A DNA stretch of 64,000 nucleotides from Pedobacter terrae (GCF_900100705.1 NZ_FNCH01000008.1:186001-250000), one strand, 5' to 3'. Numbered from the stretch's first letter, positions 8,832-16,677 are shown. Notes: generated by a model from the letters alone, not told the origin. Made by a program: numbers and translations.

Positions 8832-9088
8832 TTACCTCAGATGTGGTATAATCTGCATTCCAGGGCGTAATCGCGGCATAGCACCTAAAGGTTGCTGGAC
8901 AATAGTTGCATCCTCAAGTGTTTTTGAGAACTCAAAACCGTCCATAGCTTCTTGGTATCGAGAAAAATTTGCGCTGCGTATTGGGTTCTGCCTTTGGTTG
9001 CAGTGATTCATGAACTATACTCACTTACAGCCTGGGCATCAAGCTCATCCTTACGATCCATAATTGCCTGGGCTACTCTTTCCAACAT
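8832..9088 (-). pseudogene. Aldehyde dehydrogenase relic
   Basis: From the ATG at 9088 on the minus strand the frame reads MLERVAQAIMDRKDELDAQ and VSEYSS, then a TGA where a Trp codon (TGG) would fit, then GRTQYAAQIFLDTKK. A frameshift follows, and MDGFEFSKTLEDATIVQQPLG continues in another frame before a stop at 8832. This order matches residues roughly 50-130 of NAD-dependent aldehyde dehydrogenases (ERVA..I..R.DEL, SEYGS, FLD..K, F.F..T...T.V..P.G). The NAD-binding and catalytic Cys regions are absent. It is a fragment with at least one nonsense change and one frameshift, so non-functional. It marks a former gene at the left edge of the accessory region. Confidence 0.6.
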
Positions 9089-9264
9089 TTAATGTCTCCA
9101 AACGAAGGTAATTCCACCTTATTTGTTTTCTTTCGGTTGTAAAACCTATGTTCAACAATTACGGAAAAGAGAAAAACTGCCTGTCAAAAACTCAGGTAGC
9201 CATCTGTATATAAACTGTTACAAAGTTTAAACGCGATATTATTAGATAATTAAAATTTTTAATG

Positions 9265-9272
9265 CAACTTTG
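9265..9272 (+). promoter_or_regulatory. Probable -7 box (CAACTTTG), near-leaderless start
   Basis: CAACTTTG differs by one base from the Bacteroidota -7 consensus TAnnTTTG. It ends six bases before the ATG at 9279, so the transcript would begin at or just before the start codon. No clear -33 box is seen. It would drive the receptor/lipoprotein cluster. Confidence 0.4.
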
Positions 9273-9278
9273 TCGCGA

Positions 9279-9626
9279 ATGAAAAAGCAATTGATTTCTT
9301 CTCATCCCGCAATGCATCGGCTCCTGTCGATGCTTCTTGTGATGCTTTTTTTTTCCATCTCGATTTTACAGCTTTCGCATACCCATCGAGTACTTGCTTC
9401 TGAAAAGGAAAATATTACTTCGGATTCAGTGTCCGCACTAGAAAAGTGCGAAATATGTGATTTTATCATCAATAAACAAAGCAAGCATCTTCCCGCGTAT
9501 TTTTCGGCAAGAACTATCGTTCTTTCACCCGTTGAAATAACCTATAATTGTAATTCCTGTATCTGCAATTACGAATTCACTCTTCAGGGCTTTACCAACA
9601 AGGGGCCGCCCATCCCGCACTCCTAA
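9279..9626 (+). CDS. Small exported or membrane-anchored Cys/His-rich protein
   Basis: The 115-residue product has a hydrophobic N-terminal segment at about 16-35 (LLSMLLVMLFFSISILQL) that could be a signal peptide or anchor. The exported part holds possible metal ligands: HTH directly after the membrane segment, CEICDFIINKQSKH (a Cys-x2-Cys plus His), and YNCNSCICNYEF. The layout, a short protein with a hydrophobic leader, an HxH and a CxxC ahead of a TonB receptor gene, recalls small proteins encoded beside metal-uptake receptors, but I do not recognise a named family with confidence. I used the ATG at 9279; an in-frame TTG at 9270 is less likely. It is the first gene of the cluster and precedes the receptor by 164 bases. 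A metallochaperone or sensor role is inference. Confidence 0.6.
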   Translation: MKKQLISSHPAMHRLLSMLLVMLFFSISILQLSHTHRVLASEKENITSDSVSALEKCEICDFIINKQSKHLPAYFSARTIVLSPVEITYNCNSCICNYEFTLQGFTNKGPPIPHS

Positions 9627-9790
9627 ACCTATTCTATTCAGTTATCTGAGTGGATAGCTTTATTCATGACACACATTTTTTTTTAGAAAATGTAGCTTCT
9701 TCTTTTATTTTTTATCCGGCTGTGCCACTGCGCTTTTTGTTGCGCACTAAGCCATATAAAGCCTACTGATAAGTGACTATTTTTACTAGT

Positions 9791-12205
9791 ATGCAAAAAT
9801 TTATTTGCACATTTTTTCTATTGACTTCATTATTTTCCAATGCCTTTGGGCAAAACTTTAACCTGGGGGGGTTGATAAGTGATGGACAACGGCAGCCAAT
9901 TTCCGGCGTGGTGGTATCGGTTTCCGGAAGTAACAAAACCGTCGTCACTGATCGAGATGGCCATTTCTTAATTAAAAGCCTTGATAGTGGGACAACAACG
10001 ATAAGATTCGCAAGATTGGGTTATACCGCTATTGAAAAGACCTTCAATATCCATACGGATGATCTCAAGGTCCATGTAATCCTCGTCGCTGAGGTTAGAC
10101 AATTAAAAGAAGTGACCATCGAGGATGGTCATACCGGCCAGAAGAATAAAACCGAGTCGCTGAATATCCAAACGGTAGATGCCGCTTTTATTCAGCGGAA
10201 TTTAGGCGGAAGCCTTATGAAAACACTGGAACGCCTTCCGGGAATAAAAACAATCGGCATTGGTTCCGGTCAATCCAAACCCCTCATACGCGGGTTAGGT
10301 TTCAACAGGGTGGTGGTAGTGGACAAAGGCGTCAAACATGAGGGCCAGCAGTGGGGCGCCGATCATGGACTTGAGATTGATCAGTTCGCGGCTAATCAGG
10401 TGGAGCTGATTAAAGGCGCCGCATCCTTTATCTATGGTTCGGATGCGATTGCAGGAGCAATTGCGATAAACCCTGCGCCTATACCCATGGTCAATTCCAT
10501 TGGCGGATCTGTTGATCTTATCGGCAAAACCAACAATAACCTTTTTGGTAGCTCGGTAAATTTGTATGCAAGAAACAAGCAATGGTTTTTAGATTCCAGG
10601 TTTACCTATCAGGACTATGGCGATTACCGGGTACCAACTGATGAGGTCTATGTATACGATTACCAGGTGAAGTTAAAGGATAATTTCCTGCGCAATACTG
10701 CCGGCAGGGAAATTGGTACCCATTTAAATCTTGGATATGTAAATGAGCGCTTCCGATCCGTATTTTATCTCAGCAACACCATCAGCAACAGTGGCTTTTT
10801 TGCCAATGCCCATGGACTTGAGCCCAGGAACGTCGATGCTGGAATGCATGATGCATCATCAAGGGATATTTTGCGGCCGAGTCAGAAAGTGAATCATTTT
10901 AAAATCATCAATCGAAGCGTTCTTGAGGATGGTAACCATAGATTTGAGGGCGAACTTGGCTATCAGCGAAATTTAAGAAAGGAATTCAGTGATTATGTAA
11001 ACCATGGCTACATGCCATCGGTTTATCCATCTTTCATGACTGTTCCGTCTGACCTGGAACGGGAATTTGATAAGGTGGTTTATTCGGCGAATTTGCGAGA
11101 CAGGATAACCCTTGGAAAACATGAGCTAAGTTTGGGGCTGAATGGCGAGCACCAGAACAACGGCATCAACGGATATACATTTTTGGTGCCTGCTTTTAAT
11201 CAGTATTCAATCGGATCATTTGTATACGATAAATACAGGCTGAATGACAATATACTGCTTCATGCAGCGCTACGATATGATCACAGCCGGATCAAGATGT
11301 TCAGCTATACCGACTGGTTTCCTTCCACCATCACCAGCGGCGCAGTAGCAAGAGAAGAGTACGTAGTGCGCTCTTCAGATCTCAAAAGGCAATTCAACAG
11401 TGTGGTTTGGTCGGTGGGTGCAAACTATAATCTTGATCGATTTTCCTTAAAAGCAAATGTAGGTAAAAGCTTTCGCATGCCAATTGCAAAGGAGCTCGGC
11501 GCGAACGGCGTGAATTATCATTACTTCAGTTTTGAAAAAGGGGATCCTTCGCTGGCGCCTGAACAGTCCTATCAGGCCGACTTGAGCCTGGAATGGAAAG
11601 CGGAGCAATGGTCAATATTACTGAGTCCTTTTTACAATTATTTCTCAAACTACATCTACCTGAATCCTACTTCGGGCCACGATACAAATTACGGTGCTGG
11701 AAACCAGATCTTTCAGTATGCCCAAAGCAAAGTGGTCCGATATGGAGCAGAACTGCAGTTCAAAATCAAATTTCTTAAAACTTTAACCGCCGAAGCCCTG
11801 GGAGAGTATCTTTCCGCCGAGCAGCGTTCGGGTGACAAGGCAGGATACACCTTGCCTTTTTCTCCACCTGCTTCAGCGTTATTCAATCTGACCTGGTCGC
11901 CGGTGCTGAAAAACAGACCCGAAGGAACCTATTTCTCAATTGATTACAGGGTAACCAGTCCACAGAACAATATCGTTCCGCCTGAAAAGAAAACACCGGG
12001 TTATCAGCTGATCAACCTACAGGCAGGCACTAAAATAAAATTTTACAATCAAAGCCTGATGATCAGCCTTCAGGCACAGAATGTACTTAACACACGGTAC
12101 CTCAATCACACCAGTTTCTACCGGCTGATAGCGCTTCCTGAAATGGGGCGCAATATCGTATTGTCTGTCAAAATACCTTTCAGCAGCATCAAAAACAAAT
12201 CTTAA
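9791..12205 (+). CDS. TonB-dependent receptor, probable metal (zinc-type) transporter
   Basis: The 804-residue outer-membrane receptor has a signal peptide (MQKFICTFFLLTSLFSNAFG). A CarboxypepD-regulatory-like domain of about 80 residues follows (ISDGQRQPISGVVVSVSG), then a plug and a 22-strand-type barrel ending in a hydrophobic terminal strand. The plug has RGLGFNRVVVVDKG and WGADHGLEIDQFA followed by VELIKGAASFIYGSDAIAG, which resembles the ZnuD/heavy-metal branch of TonB receptors and not SusC-type glycan receptors. No susD lies beside it. The barrel has His-containing loops (NHGYMPSVY, NYHYFSF). Metal as cargo is inference from this and from the His-rich lipoproteins downstream. The ATG at 9791 fits the signal peptide better than the GTG at 9773. 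It is followed 28 bases later by a lipoprotein gene, so the two are cotranscribed. Confidence 0.88.
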   Translation: MQKFICTFFLLTSLFSNAFGQNFNLGGLISDGQRQPISGVVVSVSGSNKTVVTDRDGHFLIKSLDSGTTTIRFARLGYTAIEKTFNIHTDDLKVHVILVAEVRQLKEVTIEDGHTGQKNKTESLNIQTVDAAFIQRNLGGSLMKTLERLPGIKTIGIGSGQSKPLIRGLGFNRVVVVDKGVKHEGQQWGADHGLEIDQFAANQVELIKGAASFIYGSDAIAGAIAINPAPIPMVNSIGGSVDLIGKTNNNLFGSSVNLYARNKQWFLDSRFTYQDYGDYRVPTDEVYVYDYQVKLKDNFLRNTAGREIGTHLNLGYVNERFRSVFYLSNTISNSGFFANAHGLEPRNVDAGMHDASSRDILRPSQKVNHFKIINRSVLEDGNHRFEGELGYQRNLRKEFSDYVNHGYMPSVYPSFMTVPSDLEREFDKVVYSANLRDRITLGKHELSLGLNGEHQNNGINGYTFLVPAFNQYSIGSFVYDKYRLNDNILLHAALRYDHSRIKMFSYTDWFPSTITSGAVAREEYVVRSSDLKRQFNSVVWSVGANYNLDRFSLKANVGKSFRMPIAKELGANGVNYHYFSFEKGDPSLAPEQSYQADLSLEWKAEQWSILLSPFYNYFSNYIYLNPTSGHDTNYGAGNQIFQYAQSKVVRYGAELQFKIKFLKTLTAEALGEYLSAEQRSGDKAGYTLPFSPPASALFNLTWSPVLKNRPEGTYFSIDYRVTSPQNNIVPPEKKTPGYQLINLQAGTKIKFYNQSLMISLQAQNVLNTRYLNHTSFYRLIALPEMGRNIVLSVKIPFSSIKNKS

Positions 12206-12233
12206 ATATTCAGTAACATTTAAAATTCAAATC

Positions 12234-12941
12234 ATGAAAACAACGAAAACCTTATTATTATTTTTTCTTTTTGCCATCACCTTTAGCGCCTGTAAAAAAG
12301 ATGAACCGGTGCTCCAGGCACCAATGATATCAGCGCTTGAGGTTGGTACCAGCAACAACAAGATCGCTCATCCTGGAAACGACCTGCATATTGAAGCCCA
12401 GATCGCCGCACCAGCGAATATCAAAGATGTCGTACTCGAAATCCATCCGGAGTCCGGAAGCGGCTGGAATGTCAATACTACTTACACCGAAGGATTTGTG
12501 GGGCTTAAAAATGCGGAATTCCACAAGCACATTGATGTGCCTGCTGATGCCAAGGTAGGCGCCTACCATGGCCACCTGAAAGTTACTGACCAGAATGGAC
12601 AGGTAAGCGAAATCGAGTTCGACCTTCAGGTAACCGCAGATCCAAGTCTTGCAAAAGTGACGGGTTTCGAGGTTGGACTAAATGCTGCCGGAAATGACCT
12701 TCACGTAGAAGCGGCTATCACTGCGCCAAACAAGATCGCTAAACTGGTATTGGAAGTACACGGTAACGGATGGGAAAAAGAAGTGAGTTATGAAGATGCA
12801 GCGTTAGTAGGAAAAACTAGTTATACCCTGCACAAACATCTTGAGGTTGCAGCGGCTCCAAAGGGTCATTATCATGTTCACCTAAAGGTCATTGACCAGA
12901 GTGGCAAAGAAGTGGAATTTGAGGAACATTTTGACAAATAA
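12234..12941 (+). CDS. DUF4625-type lipoprotein with two tandem domains
   Basis: The 235-residue lipoprotein has a lipobox FSAC with Cys at about 20, followed by KKDEP. A Lys plus acidic residues right after the Cys is the surface-export signal described for Bacteroidota lipoproteins. The mature part is two copies of the same unit, about 31-130 and 140-235. Each has a 'GND LH(I/V)EA' strand, a 'HKH' motif (FHKHIDVPADAK; LHKHLEVAAAPK) and a 'HxH LKV DQ' strand (YHGHLKVTDQNG; YHVHLKVIDQSG). The His pairs recur at the same place in both copies and suggest metal coordination. The family is known only as a domain of unknown function. It comes 28 bases after the receptor gene, so it probably acts with it at the cell surface. 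Confidence 0.8.
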   Translation: MKTTKTLLLFFLFAITFSACKKDEPVLQAPMISALEVGTSNNKIAHPGNDLHIEAQIAAPANIKDVVLEIHPESGSGWNVNTTYTEGFVGLKNAEFHKHIDVPADAKVGAYHGHLKVTDQNGQVSEIEFDLQVTADPSLAKVTGFEVGLNAAGNDLHVEAAITAPNKIAKLVLEVHGNGWEKEVSYEDAALVGKTSYTLHKHLEVAAAPKGHYHVHLKVIDQSGKEVEFEEHFDK

Positions 12942-13019
12942 TTTCTCACCCATATTTAGTGATCGTCGATTCAAGCACCAATCAAGATCATATCGGTTAA
13001 TTACACACCCATAAACAGA

Positions 13020-13050
13020 TTTCAACCCGGTCATTCGGCCTGGTTGAAGT
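13020..13050 (+). promoter_or_regulatory. Intergenic hairpin before the 13066 gene
   Basis: Arms TTCAACC (13021-13027) and GGTTGAA (13042-13048) can pair, with further G-C pairs inside. There is no T tract, so it may be a processing or mRNA-stability hairpin and not a full terminator. Confidence 0.4.
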
Positions 13051-13065
13051 CATAACTTTTACCAT

Positions 13066-13539
13066 ATGAAAAAAGCATTTTTTTATTTTTCCTTCTTAAC
13101 GGTACTATGCCTGTCTGCCTGTAAAAAAGAGACTGAAAATGAAATTGATACCGAGTATCCAACAATAGATGTAACTGCGGCTAGCGCATTTCCCAAACAG
13201 TGTGGTGAGGTGAGCCGGGGAGAAACCTTCACGTTTAGAGCGCTACTTGGTGATAATACGGCCCTCGGCTCATTAAGCCTTGACATTCACCACAATTTTG
13301 ATCACCATACGCATAGTACCGAAGTGGAAACCTGCTCAATGGAACCGATCAAGGTTCCGGTCAAGCCATTTCTGCTCATCAAAAGTTTTCCAATTCCTGC
13401 TGAGCAAAGATCATTTCTGATGGAACAACAGATCACCATACCCTCCGATATTGATCCCGGAGATTATCACTTTATGATCCGACTGACTGACAAGGAAGGA
13501 TGGCAAACGATCAAAGGACTCAGCATTAAAATCAAATAA
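13066..13539 (+). CDS. DUF4625-related His-rich lipoprotein
   Basis: The 157-residue lipoprotein has the signal MKKAFFYFSFLTVLCLSAC followed by KKETENE, again a lipobox with the surface-export style tail. The mature domain has a conspicuous metal-site candidate, DIHHNFDHHTHSTEVETC (about residues 74-91): five His, two Asp and a Cys within 18 residues. The rest is a beta-sandwich-like pattern ending in DYHFMIRLTDKEGW, which corresponds to the HxHLKVxDQxG strand of the neighbouring paralogues. It is shorter than the others and lacks their HKH motif, so it is a diverged member. It lies 124 bases after the two-domain lipoprotein gene and 28 bases before the next. Confidence 0.72.
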   Translation: MKKAFFYFSFLTVLCLSACKKETENEIDTEYPTIDVTAASAFPKQCGEVSRGETFTFRALLGDNTALGSLSLDIHHNFDHHTHSTEVETCSMEPIKVPVKPFLLIKSFPIPAEQRSFLMEQQITIPSDIDPGDYHFMIRLTDKEGWQTIKGLSIKIK

Positions 13540-13567
13540 CTAACTGCATTTCTAAAAAATATATCAC

Positions 13568-14485
13568 ATGAAAATTAAAAATCTGATACTGTCCCTGGCA
13601 TTCATTACAGTCAGTATCTCTGCCTGTAAAAAAGATGGCGCAGAGCCAGAGACATTAAAACCCACTGCTGAAAATGTAGAGATTGGTACGGCAAATAATA
13701 AAAGGGCGCTCAGGGGCCGCGACTTCCATTTCAACGCGGATATTCTGGCAGCCAGTAAAATCAAGGACGTCAAACTCGTGATCTCTCAAAAAGCCGGACA
13801 GAACTATGCTTCAATCTGGAAGTTTGAGCTCTCGTGGCCAGAATACATTGGGGTGAAAAACACAAACGTTCACAAACATTTTATCATTCCAGCTACTGCA
13901 CCGGAAGGAACCTATAATTTTGCAGTAATCGTTCAGGATGAGAATGGATCTCAACTGGAGATTAAAGAGGATCTCGTCATCCTGGATCCGGCGAATCTTC
14001 CGGTTGACCCGAAAATCGGAAGGGATTTTGTTTCCAGAAATGGCACACTGATTTATTATACTGACGTTTTCGAAGAAAAAGAACTTATCTTCAAAAAGGG
14101 TGACGAAATGAGCCTTCATGCCCAGGTGAGCGAAATTAAGGATGACGGAATTCTTTACTCGGTTCTGATCAAAAAGAAGGCAAATTATTATCCTGAAAGT
14201 ATAGATAAGCTGGATCTAAGCAAGGTTATTGTCGTGACCAAAGTAGAGCATAAAGCACTTGGTAATGCAGGAAAGGTATCCACACTTAAGCTGGTTAATG
14301 GAGTGTATGGAGGAGAGACCATCACGGTCGGTTCTGCCATGGACAATAATGAACCCTCCGCTAATTCAATTACCGGAGAGAAAGCGTGGGAATCCGGCCA
14401 GTACCAATGGGTAATCCTGTACAAAAACACGACGCACAATATCAGCGTATTCAAGAGTGTTCCCATCACCATCAGTTATAACTAG
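13568..14485 (+). CDS. DUF4625-type lipoprotein with an extra C-terminal domain
   Basis: The 305-residue lipoprotein has lipobox ISAC plus KKDGAEPE. The first domain (about 30-140) is DUF4625-like: NVEIGTANNKRALRGRDFHF, then VHKHFIIPATAPEG and FAVIVQDENGS. A second domain of about 150 residues follows (from GRDFVSRNGTLIYY), with the motif EIKDDGILYSVLIKKKANYYPESIDKLDLSKVIVV and a C-terminal strand TTHNISVFKSVPITISYN. I do not recognise the second domain. The whole protein is paralogous to the one at 15303, so the pair arose by duplication around the redoxin gene or was brought together. The mature protein should sit on the outer membrane facing out, judging by the CKKD signal. Confidence 0.75.
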   Translation: MKIKNLILSLAFITVSISACKKDGAEPETLKPTAENVEIGTANNKRALRGRDFHFNADILAASKIKDVKLVISQKAGQNYASIWKFELSWPEYIGVKNTNVHKHFIIPATAPEGTYNFAVIVQDENGSQLEIKEDLVILDPANLPVDPKIGRDFVSRNGTLIYYTDVFEEKELIFKKGDEMSLHAQVSEIKDDGILYSVLIKKKANYYPESIDKLDLSKVIVVTKVEHKALGNAGKVSTLKLVNGVYGGETITVGSAMDNNEPSANSITGEKAWESGQYQWVILYKNTTHNISVFKSVPITISYN

Positions 14486-14499
14486 TAAGAAACTTTACC

Positions 14500-14541
14500 A
14501 GCTACCCTGCTATGGAGAATTGGCTTTTCCAGCGGGTAGCT
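14500..14541 (+). promoter_or_regulatory. Intergenic hairpin between the 13568 and 14564 genes
   Basis: Perfect 8-bp arms AGCTACCC (14500-14507) and GGGTAGCT (14534-14541). No strong T tract follows, so it may attenuate or stabilise and not end the transcript. Confidence 0.5.
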
Positions 14542-14563
14542 TCGGTATCAAAAAGTATATGAT

Positions 14564-15193
14564 GTGAAAAGAAAGTACTTATACATACAATCATTTACAT
14601 CTTTGTTGCTCCCCGCCATTTGTTTTATGGTATGCTTAACTGGTGGAAATGTAGCGTTTGCACAACAGAATGCTTATGAAGAAGTGCTTTCCAGATTTAT
14701 TGGAGAGCATAAATACGATATTGAGAAACCCGGCGCGCTTGATGGGGTACAGGCCCCCGATTTCTCAGCTGAGACTATCGTAGGAAAGTCAGTAAGCCTA
14801 GCCTCGCTAAAGGGAAAGGTAATAGTCTTGAATTTTTGGTTTATTGCCTGTAAACCATGTAAACTTGAGGTTGATCCGCTGAATGAAATTGTGGATAAGT
14901 ATAAAAATAAAGACATCGTATTCTTATCTATTGCCCGCGAAAAGCAGGAGGATCTCTTGCAATACCTTGCAGCTAACACGTTCGATTTTCAAACAATTGC
15001 CGATCCAAAAGCTTTCATCGCAGGAGATGTTTTTCATATACTGGGTTATCCAACAACAATTGTCATTGACCGCATTGGCAAAATCAGGTATTATAGTCTG
15101 GGTGGAAAAATCAATGAAGACGCCGTCCGTGCAGATTTCAAAAGAGAGCTGATTCCGGTGATAGATGAGCACCTATCAAAAGACATGAAATAA
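14564..15193 (+). CDS. TlpA-like periplasmic thioredoxin/redoxin
   Basis: The 209-residue protein starts with a long hydrophobic signal (to about residue 33, NVAFAQQ). A TlpA/AhpC-TSA redoxin domain follows from about 62: QAPDFSAETIVGKSVSLASL, then VLNFWFIACKPCKLEVDPL with the redox pair Cys96-x2-Cys99, and the cis-Pro loop GYPTTIVIDRIGKI. The pair is intact, so the protein should reduce or exchange disulfides in the periplasm. The start is a GTG at 14564; the ATG two bases upstream is followed at once by a stop. It lies between two paralogous lipoprotein genes in the metal cluster. A job in keeping Cys ligands reduced, for example in the Cys-containing proteins of this cluster, is inference. 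Confidence 0.85.
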   Translation: MKRKYLYIQSFTSLLLPAICFMVCLTGGNVAFAQQNAYEEVLSRFIGEHKYDIEKPGALDGVQAPDFSAETIVGKSVSLASLKGKVIVLNFWFIACKPCKLEVDPLNEIVDKYKNKDIVFLSIAREKQEDLLQYLAANTFDFQTIADPKAFIAGDVFHILGYPTTIVIDRIGKIRYYSLGGKINEDAVRADFKRELIPVIDEHLSKDMK

Positions 15194-15302
15194 TCACCTC
15201 ACGAAAACTTCTATATTACTGGTATTTAGTGGCCAGCCTTATTTACCCGTTACTTGAAATATAAAGCCAATTTTATTACAAACAAAAACATATAATTTTA
15301 TT

Positions 15303-16223
15303 ATGAAAATTTTTAAATCAGTATTACTTTTATTATTGGCACCTCTTGTTTTTACCGCCTGTAAAAAAGACAGGCCGGAAACCGAACTTCCTTTGCCCAC
15401 GATAACCAATCTGGAAATTGGATCAGGCAATAACGGGCAAGGGATTATCGGACGGGACTTTCATTTGGACATGGATGTAACCGCTGGAGATAAAATCAAT
15501 ACTGTTCAGGTTATGATTAGCCAAAAAAAGGGCATTACCTATCCCGCCCCCTGGTCATTTGAGCTGACCTGGACAGAATTTAAAGGCGTTCGGAACACCA
15601 ATGTTCATAAACACTTCACCATCCCTAAAGAGGCTTCCTCTGGTGAATATGATTTCATTATCAAGGTCGCCGATGAGAACGGATCAGTGCTGGAACAAAT
15701 GCACTCCATCAAACTGGTCACAGCGGAAAGCCTTCCAGTTAATCCGCAGATGTATTCGTTGATGCTGGAAAAAATGGATAAGGGATTTGTGTATATCTTC
15801 AACAGGGGATTTATGCTTGGGGATGATAAGGGTTATTCAAAAAATGAAAAATTAAGGGCTTATGTGGACATCAGCGAGGTAAAGGGTGATGGAATCATGT
15901 ACAATTTTTTAGTTAAAAAAAGCGCCGGTCACCTTCCGGAATCTGTAGATAAAATTGATTTCTCAAAAGTGATAATAACGGACATGAGGGAACATGCCGG
16001 TGTAACTGCTACGAATACTTTCACCAATTACGTAGGTCTTCCAAACTTCAGTCCAAAGGAATTCCAGATAGGCGCTTCAGTGGAAAACAACATTTCCTCC
16101 AATGCTATCGGCGGCGACAAAGCATGGACAAATGGTGAATATTATTTTGGTGTTGTGTACACTAATAATACTTACAACATGAGTGCACACTATTATATCC
16201 CATTAACGATCAAAGGGTTTTAA
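15303..16223 (+). CDS. DUF4625-type lipoprotein, paralogue of the 13568 product
   Basis: The 306-residue lipoprotein has lipobox FTAC plus KKDRPETE. The DUF4625-like domain reads NLEIGSGNNGQGIIGRDFHL, WTEFKGVRNTNVHKHFTIP and FIIKVADENGSVLEQ. The second domain repeats the unknown fold of the 13568 protein, with EVKGDGIMYNFLVKKSAGHLPESVDKIDFSKVIIT and NTYNMSAHYYIPLTIKGF. The two match across their whole length, with the same order of motifs, though clearly diverged. It is the last gene of the cluster and is followed by a 13-bp-stem terminator. Like its relatives it is likely surface-exposed. Cargo and partner are unknown; shared operon with the receptor suggests ligand capture. Confidence 0.75.
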   Translation: MKIFKSVLLLLLAPLVFTACKKDRPETELPLPTITNLEIGSGNNGQGIIGRDFHLDMDVTAGDKINTVQVMISQKKGITYPAPWSFELTWTEFKGVRNTNVHKHFTIPKEASSGEYDFIIKVADENGSVLEQMHSIKLVTAESLPVNPQMYSLMLEKMDKGFVYIFNRGFMLGDDKGYSKNEKLRAYVDISEVKGDGIMYNFLVKKSAGHLPESVDKIDFSKVIITDMREHAGVTATNTFTNYVGLPNFSPKEFQIGASVENNISSNAIGGDKAWTNGEYYFGVVYTNNTYNMSAHYYIPLTIKGF

Positions 16224-16296
16224 GCGCAAGTAATTTGCGAACAAATGGCCTGCCCTGGCTCCTTTATCATTAATATATTCTATTGACGAGGCGGTC

Positions 16297-16677
16297 TCAA
16301 TACCGGCTACCAGATCCTATTCTTCGGTAGCCGGTATTCTTTTCTAGGATTTTTTGATAAAACACTCCTCCAGCTATGTACATTGATACATCCAGCCAAT
16401 CAGCAGTATATCTCTCATTTATAAGCGGCATGATAGCTTCAAATAAAACTGCATAGAAAAATACAATGAAGATGATTTGCCAGATCTGGAGCCTATAAAA
16501 CGAAAGCCTGAATATCTTTTGCATTGCCCGTCTAGCCAATATTGCGGTAATGGGTACAATTAAAAGATCATTAAGGTAAAACTGTATCCATGTGGGAAAT
16601 ACATAATCCAGTCTATTTCCGACATATACAAGAATACCCACTGCCGATAATGAAAAGAACCAAATGTTTTCCCTCAT
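16297..16677 (-). CDS. Small multi-pass membrane protein of unknown function
   Basis: The 126-residue protein has about four membrane segments (IWFFSLSAVGILVYVG, FYLNDLLIVPITAILA, IWQIIFIVFFYAVLFEAIMP and LDVSMYIAGGVFYQKIL). The pattern W-x-Q-FYLNDLL...P, then FE..MP...RYTAD.LDV.MY..GG, resembles short Bacteroidota membrane proteins that databases sometimes name magnesium citrate transporters, a label without experimental support that I know of. Its last 14 residues are encoded by the terminator hairpin of the converging lipoprotein cluster, so the native end may be read through a structured tail. The start codon abuts the stop of the upstream zinc-ribbon gene (TAGATG), which implies translational coupling. 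Confidence 0.6.
   Translation of the reverse strand: MRENIWFFSLSAVGILVYVGNRLDYVFPTWIQFYLNDLLIVPITAILARRAMQKIFRLSFYRLQIWQIIFIVFFYAVLFEAIMPLINERYTADWLDVSMYIAGGVFYQKILEKNTGYRRIGSGSRY
16299..16343 (+). terminator. Strong terminator of the receptor/lipoprotein cluster
   Basis: Arms AATACCGGCTACC (16299-16311) and GGTAGCCGGTATT (16326-16338) pair perfectly over 13 bp with a 14-base loop, then CTTTTC. It lies inside the 3' end of the opposite-strand gene at 16297-16677 and could end that transcript too. Confidence 0.88.

Noticed and set aside
9773-16223. Polysaccharide utilisation locus (SusC/SusD type)
   Set aside because: No SusD, glycoside hydrolase or sugar-sensing regulator is present, and the receptor plug looks like a metal receptor.
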